This document shows positions 9,016 through 21,839 of a stretch of DNA of 64,000 nt, in pieces. A program made the position numbers and the translations under genes. The stretch is taken from the NCBI GenBank assembly GCA_963971305.1, contig OZ020303.1, positions 63,922,867 through 63,986,866 of the forward strand, written 5' to 3'. Every line of letters starts with the position of its first letter. The first letter of the stretch is position 1. This DNA comes from Arcuatula senhousia (taxonomy: Eukaryota; Mollusca; Bivalvia; Mytilida; Mytilidae). Under the pieces are notes generated by a model, which made no database searches, was not told where the DNA came from, and saw only the letters and a list, made by a program, of their open reading frames with translations.

Positions 9016-12013
9016 TTATTGAGGAATTAAAAGCACTCTCTTCAATTTAATAATCTCATTCATATATTCCCTCTCATTTCTAAAATTTGCATATGTACAA
9101 TTCCTTAATTCGAGTGGAATTTCACAATCATCTAACAGCAAAGGTATAACGCAGTCTATCTTTGAGTCAAAAGATGAAATGAGTGCTTCTTCTTTTTCAA
9201 ATTGGCACCAATAGCTCTCTGTAAAATTCTTCGACAGGACTAGAATTATTTTAAAGCTGTTTCTTATGCTGTGCTCTATATTTTTGAAAATAGATTTGCC
9301 CGGGATAAAGTCTCTATCTGCTATGCATCCTGCAAGAAACAAAATATCAGCTAGCCTGAATTCGACGTAAAAGTTGATCTGAGAGGAAAATGGTTTCTAT
9401 ATGTATGTATACATATATGTTAACTGTATTCATATAAATTTATGAAAAACTAGAAAACCAAAAACGAAAAGCAAAATCAGTTGTCTTAGGTTCTTCATTC
9501 AATACTTTTGGTTTTTGACCTTCCAATATGTTTTGATTCAAATGCTGCTGATGAGAGGTTACTTCTTGAAATATCGATATACAGCATAACAAAATTAATC
9601 GTTTTTATACCCGTTTTTGTATTTCTATTTTACACCTAAATACAAAGTGTAAAATGCTTGAAACAAATGAAAATCTTCATTGCTGTAAAAGGATCGCCGA
9701 TAAAGCTTAGCATGCATCATGAAAGCATTGAGTTGTCTCTCTTACAATATGTTAACATTGAAAATTACTGTCCTATACCTGTTTCAAAGAAAAAATGCAA
9801 ATATTTTGTTTTATGTTTACAAAGCTTGAGACATTTCCACTATACAAATACATTTGAAAAACTAAAAGTAATTTCTACCTTTTAATGGTACATCCCCATC
9901 TGTCAAGTCAGACTCTAGATCTGGCAACAGTTTGCTTGTGACCCAATCGCTGTCTTTACTACTATTGCATATAAAAAAGTCAAATTCAAGTCCGTTTAAT
10001 GATGGGCTTGTCTTCAGCCTTCTAGGTATTGAGGAACCGCTTGTGAACTCTTCCTCGAAATCCGGATCACGGTCATCAGTTATTTGTAGATTTCGCAGAC
10101 GTTGCTTATAGTCATGCAACCGTTTCAAACTTTCTCTTTCAATTCTTAGCGACTGACCACGAGAAAGAACGTCTAGAAGATTGGACAATACATTCATTCT
10201 GGTAAGATCGATCAGATTATGAACTTTAAATATGTTTTCTAACATTAGGAACAAGGATTCTGACCAGTTTTGGTATAATGAAATGAAAATGTTGTCAATG
10301 TTTTCAAACTTGCACATCCCTTGAAATAGCATGAAAAGTAAGTCTTTTATCAGATATACGGTGTTCAGCTTTTCTCGAGTATCCTCTCTGTATTTTTCTA
10401 CTAAATACTCGCAGACTAATTGACAGGCAAAATTTGATTGGTCATTTGACACTGACATTGCTCGTTTCATCCATTCGATAGCAAGTTTAAGATCGTGCAA
10501 ATCATACAAAACACTTGCCAATTGAAAGCAAACTTTATAATGGGTTGGTCCACTTTGATGCAATGCAAAGTGAAGATAGTGCAGCGCGTCAAGAAGAAAA
10601 TGTTGCTCCTCGACAAAGCGAAAGCCATGTTTGTTCATGTGTGGAAACGTTGCAAGTTGTTGGCAAATTTCCGATAAAATGCACAATGATTTAGACCCAC
10701 CTCGTGTAACAAAACATTCGTGTCCATCTTCTTTTGCTTGTTCAAATAGTCGTTTTGTAATTGTGCGATTGTTTGAACGATAATTTATTTTAGCAATCTC
10801 TTTTCTGACTGACATTCTTGTTGTAAAAGCAAACCAATTGTGCCTTCTTTTATTAATCGAAGTCGTTAAAAGTTCTTCAGCTAGTATCAATAATTTTAAT
10901 CTTTCTTCTCTGGTTCTTTGTGGTTTTGATGTGGCTTCTATCATGAGAACTCTTCCATATCTGTTGAGAACAAAAGTGTCGTCACTGTAATCTTGAAATG
11001 CCTTTTTTACAGCTTCGAGAGGAAAACGAAGACAATCTTGAAAAAAAAATACTTTCACTTAAATCTTCATCTAGGTTATTTAAATATTTTCGCCTCTTTA
11101 CTATAATGTGAACCAATAAAGCCACTGATCTTGATTTATATACAGTAAAGGATTGAACATCTCCTGAATATGTAGCAACTTTTAATAGACATTGGACTGA
11201 TTTTATCGTGGTTTCTTTCAATTTTATTTCTTTTTCATTACAGTCCTGGATTTCTCCTAGTGATTCACATTTCCTGTTCAATGCAACTCCCTCGTAGAAC
11301 GTCCATATTAAGGACTGGGCAAAATCCCTACAAGACATTATTTGTTTTGCCTTCTCAAACTTTTCCACACACGTAGATTGGCGAAAACAATATTCGCCAA
11401 CAGGCTTACATACTATAGCATTCTGAAGATGGTCTAAAGTTTGTTTGCTGTACTGAATGCAATAACGCAAGTGTTCTTTTCGTTGGTTTTCACTAGCATT
11501 ATACTCCGATAAAAGCATTGTGTGGCTCTCTGATAATTTTCTGTCTGTTAGTTGATAGACATTTGTGCTATCTTCATACAAAATTGCATATCCTTGTTCT
11601 AGTAAGCAAATTACTTTCTCTTTTATGTCCAATGGTTTTGTTCCATTCAAAATGGTATTAATTCTATTTTTCAGTTTATCTGCCTCACTACCCCAATGAA
11701 TATTTCTGTAAAGATTTTCAAGTTCTGCTAAAGCATTAAGGTTGTTGGTGTTGTTTTTGGTGATTTCTTCAAGTCGTTGTCTTGACCTCATTTGTGAGCT
11801 AGGTGATTTATTTTCAATGGTGGCAATCATCATATTCACAACGTTATGAACACAATAATGTTCATCACTTAATTTGTTGTTTAAACCTTCTATTGAGTCT
11901 TTGACAAGATTAAAGTCGTTTTGGAAACCTATATTCAAATTCAGGTTGAACAATCCAGGCTCTACGGTAAAGTTGTCTGAAGAATCATCTTCATTATTAA
12001 CATCAGATGCCAT
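9016..12013 (-). CDS. TPR-like/TIR-domain protein, two exons, homopolymer frameshift
   Basis: Exon 1 is 12013-9879 and exon 2 is 9329-9016. The intron has a GT donor (AAAAG|GTAGAA) and a TTGCAG acceptor, and the join is in frame (PLKG|CIADRD). About 815 residues. The N-terminal ~670 are helical; about 470-525 resemble TPR-type helix pairs (HYLHFALHQSG … KLAIEWMKRAM). The C-terminus is a TIR domain: box 1 FDFFICNSSKDSDW, box 2 DRDFIPGKSI, then SYWCQFEKEEAL. No signal peptide or membrane segment, so probably cytosolic innate signalling or NAD+-linked; the role is inferred. One extra T in a run of 9 (11041-11049) breaks the frame at about residue 322, and 8 T would restore it. That is a sequencing error or a recent disabling mutation. 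The rest of the frame is long and clean, so I favour a functional gene. Confidence 0.75.
9330..9878 (-). other. Intron splitting the TIR domain, containing a repeat F fragment
   Basis: It separates TIR box 1 from box 2, with consensus GT/AG ends. It contains a minus-oriented repeat F fragment at about 9486-9615 ('tttgaccttccaatatgttt', 'gctgctgatgagaggttact'), also seen at 22536 and in the tandem pair at 35761-36508. Confidence 0.7.
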
Positions 12014-12887
12014 TGTTTATCAAAGATTCGTCTTGCAGACTCCTTTAATAAAAGATAAATTAAACTTATAAATGTATAAATCTGAAAATGATTTGGAGAG
12101 TATTAACTTAAGATGCTGTCCATGTAGAAAACAGGAAAAACCTATAGAATCTGTCACATGAGGAATTTTAGCCCAGCAAATTTATTGTTTTAATGTATTG
12201 TTGGACTCATATGTAAAACAAATATCATCAGGATTCGTTTGAAAGCAACATGGATGTTAACCTGATGTGAAATAAATGAAAGTTTTTGAAATTGAAAACA
12301 AAATTTGTCATTTGCCAGCTATTGCCTGGGTTTTGCTTGGACAGCCTCTTAGAAAAAAAACACTGCTATTTGATAATTCCTCACTTCATTCTAAACTCTT
12401 TATTGTGATAGACATGGATAATGTTTTCTGAAAAAGTTTCCTAGTATGTGATTTCTTTAAACATTATACAAATCTACCAAAAATTTTTATATGAATATTT
12501 ATTTCGCTATTTTACATGTAAAAATCAATTTATATCGACAAACATTAAACCAAATGTGAACAGACCTATTTATATGACATAAACATGATAAAGTACCATA
12601 CCAAAGTAGCCCATTTTTAGAAATAAAGTACACAACGTCAAAAATAAGCGTTGTTCAATAACGACTCAATAAAGCTTGTAGTCAGCTTAAAGGATCAGGC
12701 CTTCAACACCTGTTCTATATCTGAATAAGTTAACATTCATAAATTCAGTAAACCAAAAGAACTACAACGATTTTTCCTCTTAAGGGACCATTATTCATTC
12801 AAAGGATCAAGTTCGACTTATTTGGGTATTTCGTGGTGCTTATTTTGCAAATTAAGCAATAACAATTTGTAACGTATGGTCAAAGAA
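12014..12887. other. Intergenic upstream of the TIR gene
   Basis: AT-rich; presumably holds the promoter of the minus-strand TIR gene. I see no distinct core promoter motif, repeat or coding region. Confidence 0.4.
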
Positions 12888-13612
12888 GCAAAGGTGTACC
12901 AAAGGGGTAATCAGTATCATAAAACCGTGAAGACAAAGACAAAACCGGCAGACAAAAAATCATCACAACAAAACAAACCACATAACAACATAAAACACAC
13001 ACACATAACAACAAAACCGTATTCAGCAACGCGAACTCAAGTCGAAACGAGAGTGAACTCAGGTGCTCCGGAAGAGTAAGCAGTTCCTGCTTGCTATAAC
13101 ACACCCGTCACGTTGCCAAAGATCGATTAAGTGTTGGTCAAATCCGGAAAGGATGACATTACAAAACTCTATGTCAAACCAACATCTGTGCTCATCTGAG
13201 AGATAGAAATCCCGTATTTGCATACAAGCACATGATGTCGTCCGTAAAATTTCTTGAGTGATGACAACAACCTGGGAGCAACGTACCCCTGTGTTAACAA
13301 TTTGCTTGTCAGCCGTGTAGCTCTATCAAGGAAGTCGTTGTACTCCCCACATGCTCTGGAATAACGAATCAATTGTGATACGTAAACTCCATATGCTGGA
13401 GCGGACGGAATGTTGCTACACAGAAAGGGAAAGTTAACTATTGGAAAGTTGAAGTCATCACGTTTGTCATAGAGCTTTGTACAAAGCCTACCTTGTGTGT
13501 CAATTTCGAGAAATAGATCCAAATATGAAGCAGACCTTCTAGAATCTGTAGTGTCCTTTACCTCAACATGCTCAAGTTCCTTCGGATAAATGAGATGTAA
13601 ATAGTCAAGCAA
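12888..13612 (-). pseudogene. 3' part of a Penelope-like RT element (family E)
   Basis: A 147-codon minus frame at 13612-13169 carries the post-catalytic part of this RT family: SASYLDLFLEIDTQGRLCTKLYDKRDDFNFPIVNFPFL, then SNIPSAPAYGVYVSQLIRYSRACG, then LTSKLLTQGY … SLKKFYGRHH. Downstream (12888-13168) is a 3' untranslated-like tract found beside the other copies. The catalytic YIDD part is absent, so it is 5'-truncated. Assignment to Penelope-like RTs is an inference from motif order across copies (PKLHKNP, FDFSTLYTSLPH, MGxNCAPL, YIDDVLS). Confidence 0.65.
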
Positions 13613-14860
13613 CTATATCCTGTCGAATAACTTTATCCTAATAGATCATATAATATTTTTTATATTTTGATATTTTGCGCTTCAAATTCTTTTGGTTCAT
13701 TACTATAATATTAAAGGATGTAGCTTCCAAGTTGTTTGTAAATTAAGTACAACATTAAGTTAAAACAGGCTGCCAAATCAGCTTTAAAAATATACCTAGT
13801 ATCCTTTGGGTGTTGGTCACTATTGCATTTATCATGCATGAATTGTTAATGAGTCATTTGTTAAAAAACCATTGTGATCGTTATTCAAAGAAAAATGTCG
13901 ACCCACAGTATTGCAAAACCTACATTTAAGATTTAGATAACAGTTCCACGTTTGTTAACTGTTTCAATATATTAGGTTTGGGGCAAAAAATGATAAATTA
14001 CGTTGCATGACAGTTAATGGAAAAAATGAAAATTATCTTTTGGGTATTACGAGCGTAAAGGAAATCGTTGGTGCGCTACAATACAAATAGAAGAGCAATT
14101 TATTTTAACAATGCAAAGCATCATTTCAGGATAAATGTACAGGTTCTCATATTTGTATTTAGAACCGGTTTTGAGATCACAAATCAATTAATAAAATAAA
14201 GGTTAAGTTCTATGCAACATATCAAATCATAGTGAACAACACAATGTTGGTCCTCTATGAAATGTGATTTCCCGTGCCGGAAACTGATATTTCCCAAATT
14301 GTGCTGCTAATGTTTTTTTTTATATTGATTACCGACATCTAAATTTGAGGAACCTAAAGCAATGGTGGATTGCTGAGCTGTAAACAGGATCAAATATGAC
14401 TTCTATGAATATTGAACATTAAACCGTTAAACAATTATAAATTTAATGTTTTGTGTTTAATAGTTTTTATTTCATATTTCTTGTTGGAAAATTAGCACAA
14501 AAACTGGTATATTTGATTGGTAGACACTAAAAATCAAATAAAGCAATAACAATGTATTTAAATATGAATTAAACCGTTCGTAAAAAGCGTTTTTTCTTTC
14601 CTTCTAATGCAGTTTGATATTGATATAAATATAGTTTGTTGCGATGGGTTAAGTTAAATTGCACTGTGATTTCGCAGGGTGAATATGCAAGAGTTAATAT
14701 TATTACCTGTGTTTTGGTATAACGATTTCATGTGATTGCTTAATGTTTTACGATATAATCCTTGAATATTGATTAATGGGCATATGCTTCTAGACCAGGG
14801 GTCCCCAATAATAGTCACAGGCGCAGTGTGTCGGAGTCAAACATGTTTTATCTTAAAGGA
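13613..14860. other. Intergenic, AT-rich
   Basis: No coding frame, RNA gene or shared repeat recognised. Confidence 0.45.
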
Positions 14861-15019
14861 TCTATTCTATATACATATATACAAGTATACATGTATAAGG
14901 ATAATTTGAAAATAAAAAAAAACACGTCTCTTTTTTTACCGTATTTTTTTGTAAATATACCATGATCACCCGAGTAAACTTAAAAATGAAAAGCCAAAAA
15001 GACGTGAAGTAAGTAGATT

Positions 15020-15230
15020 TGGTTGTTTTTTTTATTTCTAACTCTGGGGGATAAATTGATGGAATCAATCGAGCAAACGAAGCGTTGTTGACAGAGAGGA
15101 CATCATCAATATATCTGAAAGTGAGATTAAAGGGTCTAGCTTCTTTTATAATCTTTTTCGTAACGAGACGCTGAAGAAATTCAGTTTTGTAAGAGTATAA
15201 AAACCTATATAAAAATCGTGTTTTTATATT
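15020..15230 (-). pseudogene. RT fragment with YIDD motif (family E)
   Basis: The minus strand encodes TEFLQRLVTKKIIKEARPFNLT, then FRYIDDVLSVNNASFARLIPSIYPPELEIK. This is the RT catalytic YxDD block of the family whose downstream part is at 13169-13612. It is bounded on the right by an element A 3' fragment, so it was truncated by, or abuts, that insertion. Non-functional. Confidence 0.65.
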
Positions 15231-15235
15231 TTTAC

Positions 15236-15432
15236 CTGTAGAATGAAAACTGTTGCAAAAAGAGAAAAAAAACTGTATCTTGTTTAGCAAGACCTTCAGA
15301 TCATTAAGCTATACAAAGGTCTTCATTGGGTCAAAGTTGTCAGGTTACTCCCCTATAGGGGTAATACCTCATAGAAGAGACCCTTATAGCTTAATGATTA
15401 GGTGAGCGATTCAGGCTCCTTCGAGCCTCTTA
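15236..15432 (+). mobile_element. 3' end fragment of HINE element A
   Basis: One core repeat ('agaatgaaaactgttgcaaa', 'ctcccctataggggtaat') runs into AGGTGAGCGATTCAGGCTCC, then a CTTCGAGCC hairpin half and TCTTAT. This is the standard 3' end of element A. The 5' module is missing. Confidence 0.7.
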
Positions 15433-15451
15433 TCTAGATTTGGAAGAAACA

Positions 15452-15968
15452 GAGGTACTAATGGGGTATCTGAATGTCAAAAGTCCGAAAGGGCAGAGAC
15501 AAATCCAGTAAACACCAACAAGAACGAAACAATAACAGACAACATGTCAAACATGGAAACACAAAAATAACTGAATATCAATCAACAATACGAATTCCAG
15601 TCGAAACTAAAGTGAGATCGGGTGCTCCAGAAAAGTAAGCAGTCAAATCAGTGTGTCAAATCCGGTAAATGTAGACAAAACAAAACCCTATGACAAACCA
15701 ACATCTGCACTCATCTGAGAGATCAAAATCCCATATTTGTCTATAAGTGCATGATGTCTTCCGTAAAATTTCTATAGTGAAGACAGCAATCGAGGGGCAA
15801 CATAACCCTGTGTGAGCAATTTTCTTGTCAGACGTGACGCTCTTCTAAGGAAATCGATGTAAGTCCCGCACGCTCTGGAGTAACGAATCAATTAAGATAC
15901 GTAATCTCCATAAACTGGAGCGGACGGAATTTTGCTACACAAGAAGGGAAAGTTGACGATTGAAAAGT
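15452..15968 (-). pseudogene. Family E RT element, 3' part, cut by the assembly gap
   Basis: Contains the shared 3' tract ('aatgtcaaaagtccgaaag', 'gaaaagtaagcag') and minus-strand remnants of the GVY-SQLIRYSRAC region (about 15860-15930). The copy runs into the N run, and its frame is already broken. Confidence 0.6.
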
Positions 15969-16068
15969 NNNNNNNNNNNNNNNNNNNNNNNNNNNNNNNN
16001 NNNNNNNNNNNNNNNNNNNNNNNNNNNNNNNNNNNNNNNNNNNNNNNNNNNNNNNNNNNNNNNNNNNN
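15969..16068. other. Assembly gap (100 N)
   Basis: A run of exactly 100 N, the usual scaffold placeholder, within a repeat copy. True gap size unknown. Confidence 0.98.
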
Positions 16069-16439
16069 GTTAACATAGTTGTACTTGATTACCTCTAGTA
16101 AGGTAAGTTCACATGAAAATAGTTATGACAAAGGGTGCACATTATGCAGCGTGGTGATTTTTTTCTATTTAAAACAATATACGTTTAGAAATAAAAGAAA
16201 CTTTAATTAGAATTCTTCTTATTTGTTTAATAAGAAGATCCAATTTCAATCAATATCAGACCATTATCAAAACTTACCTTATTTAATTAATAATAGAATA
16301 GTAGGTAAATTTAGACTTATTAAAGAAAAAACATTGTGTCATGTAATGTTATAGGTGAAAGGTCAAAATGTTGTTCCAATAAATATACTAGGTTTAGCAA
16401 CGCAATTTTAGTTCAATTGGGTGGAAAAGATACTGAAAA

Positions 16440-19400
16440 ATGAACATTTTTCTGGCACTCGTTTTGTTATTTCTGGTAGCAAATTTCCATTGGCAATTAC
16501 TAAAAGCTAGAGCGACGGATTCGTATCCCATTACAATTTCAACACAAAGAGGCCCTCATGACAAGGCAACTATCTTCAGTGAGACAACAACGTTGCCAAA
16601 AGCTTTGAAAAATGGACACTTAACAGAAATTCCAGGTAATCATGTACGTTCCAAACTTATCAACAAGTCTCCCACCTCGTGCTTTAATTCAGAAAAATTC
16701 CAAACAGCAAAAGGGAACAATTTATGGTACTGCTTTGACAATGATAGTTGTTTTGAGTCAAACGATTGTTACAGTGGCTTTGATGAAGTTACAAACGATG
16801 AAGTGAAGTTTAATTTCCGTTGCATTCCAAAGTCCAATCTACCAATATATTCGGCTGGATTTGGATATTTATCTGTAGCTGATTGTCCCGACGGTTTCGA
16901 TAGAACCAACATGCCAGAGATTTGCCAGGAAAAAGAAGACGGCAACTTTTGTCCTTTCCTAAATAAAACTGTATCTGAACTTTGTAAAGAGAGCAGTACA
17001 TTAGAAGAAAGTGGACCCTTTGTTATTCATAACAATTCACTGGTTTTCAAGAACAAATTCTGTGCTTTTTGCAATGGCATTTATGATTTCGAATATTTTA
17101 ATGTATTTTACTTGTTGACAAACAGTATTTACAAAACTATTTCGGAGTTAGATAAAGCTGCTGTGCATCAGGCCTTGGTGCCATTCCGACGTGAAATGAT
17201 TCCACCTATTAACTCAAAAATAACGTCTTGCAAGTACAACATGAAGTCTTCAAATATTTTAAACGACTGTCAACAATTTACAGATCCAATAGTGATTCAT
17301 GATGGCTATTTTGATGCAAACTCAACATGCAGAGAAAATTTCGATATTCGGTACAGGGACTATTTTAGTGATGAAAAAGACTGGGTTTTTAATGGTATAG
17401 AGAGAGGCAATCAGCTAATGTCAGTCTTTTTTAAATTCAATGCTGTAGACAATGCCGAAGATCAAAGTTATTGCCAAGTATGGAATGAAGAGGTAGGTAA
17501 TTTATAAGATATGAACTGTCGATTATCTAAAGATTCCTTTTTAAAGTAAAAGATAACTAAATTAATATTTTCTTAGTCAATTCCACGTTTCTAACTTTAG
17601 ATGCATAAGACCTTTTTTTTATTAAAAGTGTGATTTTAAATCGCATTTGTACTTTTGTAATGCTATCACTCAGTAGTTACCAATACCAACACTAAAAATA
17701 TTTCCTTTCAAAGTCACTCAGACTGAAATACTGTAAACCAATACATTTTCGCGCTACAATATGTCGCGATAAAGTGTCATAAGGCTATTTTGCAGCTATT
17801 TATTTTTAGCGATTTCTCGTAAAAAACATTAAATTACTGCTAAATTTAGTTGCTTCGCGACGATTTATTTTCGCGAAATTCTGTTCCTCGCGAAATTCGC
17901 GAATATAAATCGCTCGCAAATAAGTTGGTTTACAGAAATTACAATCTGAAGTTTTGTTTTCATATAAGTTGCCATAGAAATATTAATACACTTTTATTCA
18001 AAATGAAAATGTACAGTGACTCATTAAAACACATGTCTTTTGAAAAGTAAAGAACATATAAAAAAACATGTTGTATGTAATAAATGCAATATATGTTTAT
18101 GTCGATCGAGCATCACAATCAGTTTAAACAACATTTTTCAGATGAGAAAGACGGGACAATGCCAAGATTTTGATTTGTATCAAAATGCGGACAAGTTGCT
18201 GATGCTTTACATGCATGCCGACGCCAATCTGACAAATGATGAGTTTTGGAAAGTTGGAATGGTACTAAGTTATATATATGAAATTAACAATTTGGTAACT
18301 GTAAAGATGATGCAAACTCTGTATTTTGAAGATGAAAATCGGGTTGCTCAAGTAAAATTTGTTGTGAGGTTTCTAAAAACGGCATTCAAACATGAAATAG
18401 ATAATTTTTTTGACGATATTGTAAAGCGTAAAATTACTTTTTATTTAAATCGGAAAAGCGCCAAAGACTTTATTCGTATAGAATTGATACATGGCTCTTT
18501 CTTAAATTGTTCTTTGAATGTTGTTCTGTATAGAACATCTGTCCTAAGTTCTGAACGCTATATCCATGTTGATTTGAATAGGTTTACATTTGATAAGGAA
18601 TGTGCTAATTTTTCAATTTTGGGGACAATATCCCCTTATTCAAAATTAGTAGTTCAAAAAGTTCTTTGTCTTGAAAAAATACAGAAGTCAGATACTTTAT
18701 TCACTATTGGAAATGTAGTAACTTATACTTGTTTTGGTATTTCTATCATTTCTTTACTTTTTCTTATTTTAATTCAACGGATATTAGGTCTTGTGACAAA
18801 CATTCCTTCTTCAAACACAGAAAACATTGCTATTTCTTTGCTTATGTCAAATTCTTTATTTGTATTTGGTGCACGGGCTGATGTGAATAAGATCGTATGC
18901 TACTACATCGGCGCTTCACTTCATTATTTATGGCTCTCTGTATTTTCCTTCATGTCAATTGGAGTAGTTTCACTAGGATGTACACTTACCAAACTAAGGT
19001 CAAGAATAGTTGTAAGGAGTGATGCCAAGAAAAAGCAAAGAATATTATTAACCTTGTTAGGTCTAGTTACTCCTTTGCCTATTGTTGGAACGGCAATGCT
19101 CATTGATATGTTTGGCCCTGTTTCATGGTCTGCTGGCTATGATTCAGTGCCTTGTTTTCCCAAGCGTTACCCTGCAAATCTTGCCTTCTTCACTGGTCCT
19201 ATTCTATCCATTATTTGCTTTAACCTTTGTTACTTGATTTACACTATCTGTAAGGTGTGTGGAGTTCGAATAGGGGTGTCTAATGTAAGAAAACTGAACC
19301 CTTACACCGAGGCTAAAATTTACCTAAGAATTTCGGCGTCGTCTGGTGTTTTGTGGTTTATTGGTATATTGGACGCCATCTTTGACAAAGAATGGTTGAG

Positions 19401-19512
19401 CTTCGCCTTTATTGTTGTCTGTGGACTACAGGGCTTTTTTATTGCATTGTCTAATTTTACTTCTGACAGATTTCGGACCCAAAAGGAAGAAACAACAAGT
19501 GGATCTTTATAA
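16440..19512 (+). CDS. Class B/adhesion-like 7TM receptor, intact, two exons
   Basis: Exon 1 is 16440-17492 and exon 2 is 18142-19512. The intron has GTAGGT and TTTTTCAG ends and the join is in frame, giving 807 residues. The start has a signal peptide (MNIFLALVLLFLVANFHW). Residues ~79-115 (CFNSEKFQ … YCFDNDSCFESNDC) resemble a somatomedin-B motif with two cysteines changed. A Cys-rich, N-glycosylatable ectodomain follows. Seven hydrophobic helices span ~540-790, with HYLWLSVF in TM3 and GLQGFFIAL in TM7, as in secretin/adhesion receptors. I see no canonical GPS autoproteolysis site (C-x-W … HLT) before TM1. Ligand unknown. It is a paralogue of the broken copy at 34263-44914, about 55-70% alike by eye. 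Confidence 0.85.
17493..18141 (+). other. Intron of the 7TM receptor gene
   Basis: A 649-bp GT-AG intron between the ectodomain exon and the exon starting MRKTGQC. Its position and phase match the broken paralogue (35304-39154), which supports both gene models. Includes a stretch rich in TCGCGA-type words near 17750-17900; no gene inside. Confidence 0.8.
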
Positions 19513-20504
19513 ACAAAATATATTTATGTTGTCGTAAAAGGAAAGGTATTTGCTTTAAAGGTTTTTAGTTTCAGTTGAACCTTTTCCTTGATCGTTAATG
19601 ACATTCCATTAAACATTGTTTACTGGTGTTGTGCAAAAGCTTTCGACAAATTTAATTGTAGATTTCTACTAAACTGTTTGTTTATCATTTCTTTTTGTGA
19701 TCTATATCCAAAATAAAACCAAAGCTACTCTTTGTTGGGAAAAATATGTATTTTTGATATACATGTATAGATGAATATTTTCAGCTCTTAATATAATTGT
19801 TCGCTTCTTAATTGCATTTACTTTATTCATTCATGACGTTATTTTGTTTATTTGTTTCGTTTATCGTTTAACTGCATTCATAAAATAAAATATTTATAAT
19901 ATTCTTATATGGTATACTTGTTCTGGACCGTATGAGTATCTGAACCTTGCGCGTACGGTTGTGGTTCATTATAATTACACTTTTCCCATCATCTACTCAT
20001 CATGGCCTTTAGTTTGGCAAGCAGTATCATCTTGGGGTCCCTATTGTGCCGCCAAACAACAGATGTCTAAATACTAGAACTTTGGAACATTATATTGAAA
20101 TAAGAGTTGTAAACATCGTGATCCATGACCTGGTTTACCTAAAAATTCTTTGTTTGAAATGCCTGTACATATTCAATGTTATTGCCGTTTTCACTTTTAA
20201 AACGTTTTACCATATGAGTTTTAATATATGAACATGTACCCAGTTACTAAAAAAAAGAATTTCGTTCACATAGATTTACACTTACGACATTAATATAATA
20301 ATACATATATTTTATGTAAATAGAGCCGGTTTATCTATGTGCAATATTTAGTTTATTCCTGTTTATTTTGTAATAATCATTTGTAAAATATATGTTATTA
20401 GTATTTTGTTAAAATTACCATTAGTGTATTTTCCAATAAAAATGTAGTGTAATATTGTCTTATTTGTCATGGTATTTTTGTGTATTGTGGAGTTTTCCAG
20501 TCCC
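19513..20504 (+). other. 3' flank of the receptor gene
   Basis: AT-rich, with a possible polyadenylation signal AATAAA at about 19712. No further coding sequence is supported. Confidence 0.4.
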
Positions 20505-20890
20505 ATGCTGGGCCAGGGTCGCAAAAAGACGCGCAGCAGAGCTTAGCTTGTCGAAAGAGGCAACTAAAGGTCTTGGGATTCTGACTTCGGGTCAGTCCAC
20601 AGAGCAACCAAGTGTGTACCCTAGGTGACTGAATAAGGTGGCACTCGTTCGCGGGTATTGTCAGGTCAGTAATAAGGAACGTAAGTCCCTTTACCGGTAG
20701 AAAATCCCAAATGGAACTCCAACTACCAGGTGTGCCTGTTTCATATTACAGAATACCCTAACCGCCAAACAAAGTGAGACTACGTGTGCGGAGAGTGTCA
20801 TTTTATCACCCTTTCATGTTTATCGCCTTTAAATAACCTTTATAGCGTTGCAAGGCCGTAAAAAACAAACTAACTCACTCACTCCCAAAG
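20505..20890 (+). repeat. SINE-like repeat, plus copy
   Basis: Contains 'agcttgtcgaaagaggcaac', 'tggtcttgagat'-like and 'accaagtgtgtaccctag' blocks, and ends in 'aactcactcactc'. The same blocks are in reverse order at 22684-23165. No protein is encoded. The simple-repeat end and length suit a SINE or MITE, but I see no clear tRNA-type A and B boxes. Confidence 0.6.
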
Positions 20891-21044
20891 GACCTATTGA
20901 TCGCACCTGAAACCTTCATCTTTAAGTATGAAAGATTTTTATTTTGCACACTTTTTTTTCACTAAGATTGATTGTATTTTATGCATAAAATTGCTAAAAG
21001 TGTTTAAAGCCCAAAACATCAAAATGTTTAAATAAGGTTAAATC

Positions 21045-21110
21045 TATGGGAGCCATGATTACGAAACGCGCGTCAGGCGTAGCAAAATTTATTGTCTGGA
21101 ACTTTGTTGT
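21045..21110. repeat. Repeat G fragment
   Basis: The block 'acgaaacgcgcgtcaggcgt' followed by 'agcaaaatttattgtctgga' is nearly identical to 55190-55245 and partly to 55500-55550. A dispersed element of unknown class. Confidence 0.6.
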
Positions 21111-21352
21111 TTTTTTTGTTTGTTTTTTTTTATTTTTTTCATTTCAACAAATTTTGATTTCATATAACTGAGGCACGAGCTTAATGGCCTACGGCTCTTT
21201 TTTTATTATTATTATATAAATAAATTATATAATAAATAAATTATGGTAAGGAGATCATCACAGTACTTAAAACATCATTTCATTTGAGAAAAAAAATTGA
21301 AATCTTCTTCAAACTTTTACTTTTACCGGATATTTACCTACGAAAGATACAA

Positions 21353-21835
21353 AAAGGCACCAATGAGGTATTTGAGTGTCAAAAGTCCGGAAAGGGAATG
21401 AAAAATAAACAGTAAACATGAACGGAAACGGCACGAAGAAACACATCATCAACCGAACATAAATAAACAACGCAAACTCAAGTCATAACGAGAGTGAATT
21501 CAGGTGCTCCGGAAGTACGCAGTTCTTGTCTGCCATAGCATACCCGTCGCTCTGCCAATTCTCAATTTAGTTCGGCAATCCGGTAAACGAAGTCAAAACA
21601 AAACCCTAATAAAGCCATCCAACTCGAATTCGAGATTCAAGTCCGAGAACAACGTAAAGCAACTGGATTCGATTGTTCTTTAATTATCCTCTTACTCTTT
21701 AAAATATAATTGAAAAAATCCATATAGCAAACCAAGCGTTAGAAAAGAGGACACCATCACTATATATGAAAGTGAGATTTCCTTCGTTTTCTTGATATAT
21801 ACGAGTTTCAGAACAAAAAATCAGTCTCGTAAATT
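21353..21835 (-). pseudogene. Family E RT element, diverged 3' copy
   Basis: The shared 3' tract ('gtgtcaaaagtccggaaagg', 'gtgaattcaggtgctccgga') is followed after an internal deletion by a degenerate minus-strand copy of the YIDD region (about 21740-21790). Stops in all frames; clearly dead. Confidence 0.55.
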
Positions 21836-21839
21836 TGAA

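Noticed and set aside
11041..11057. A tiny intron (GTATTT … TTTCAAG) to explain the TIR gene frame break
   Set aside because: It would be only ~17 bp long; a one-base homopolymer change is simpler.
12876..13104. Short frames on both strands (Lys/Thr/Gln-rich and its complement)
   Set aside because: They lie in the A-rich 3' tract of the RT family, which is shared by copies that do not keep the frame.
17740..17930. TCGCGA-rich stretch as a regulatory island
   Set aside because: It lies in an intron, is short, and has no second copy in the paralogous intron; no support beyond composition.
20505..20890. tRNA gene in the SINE-like repeat
   Set aside because: No cloverleaf or clear A/B boxes could be read.
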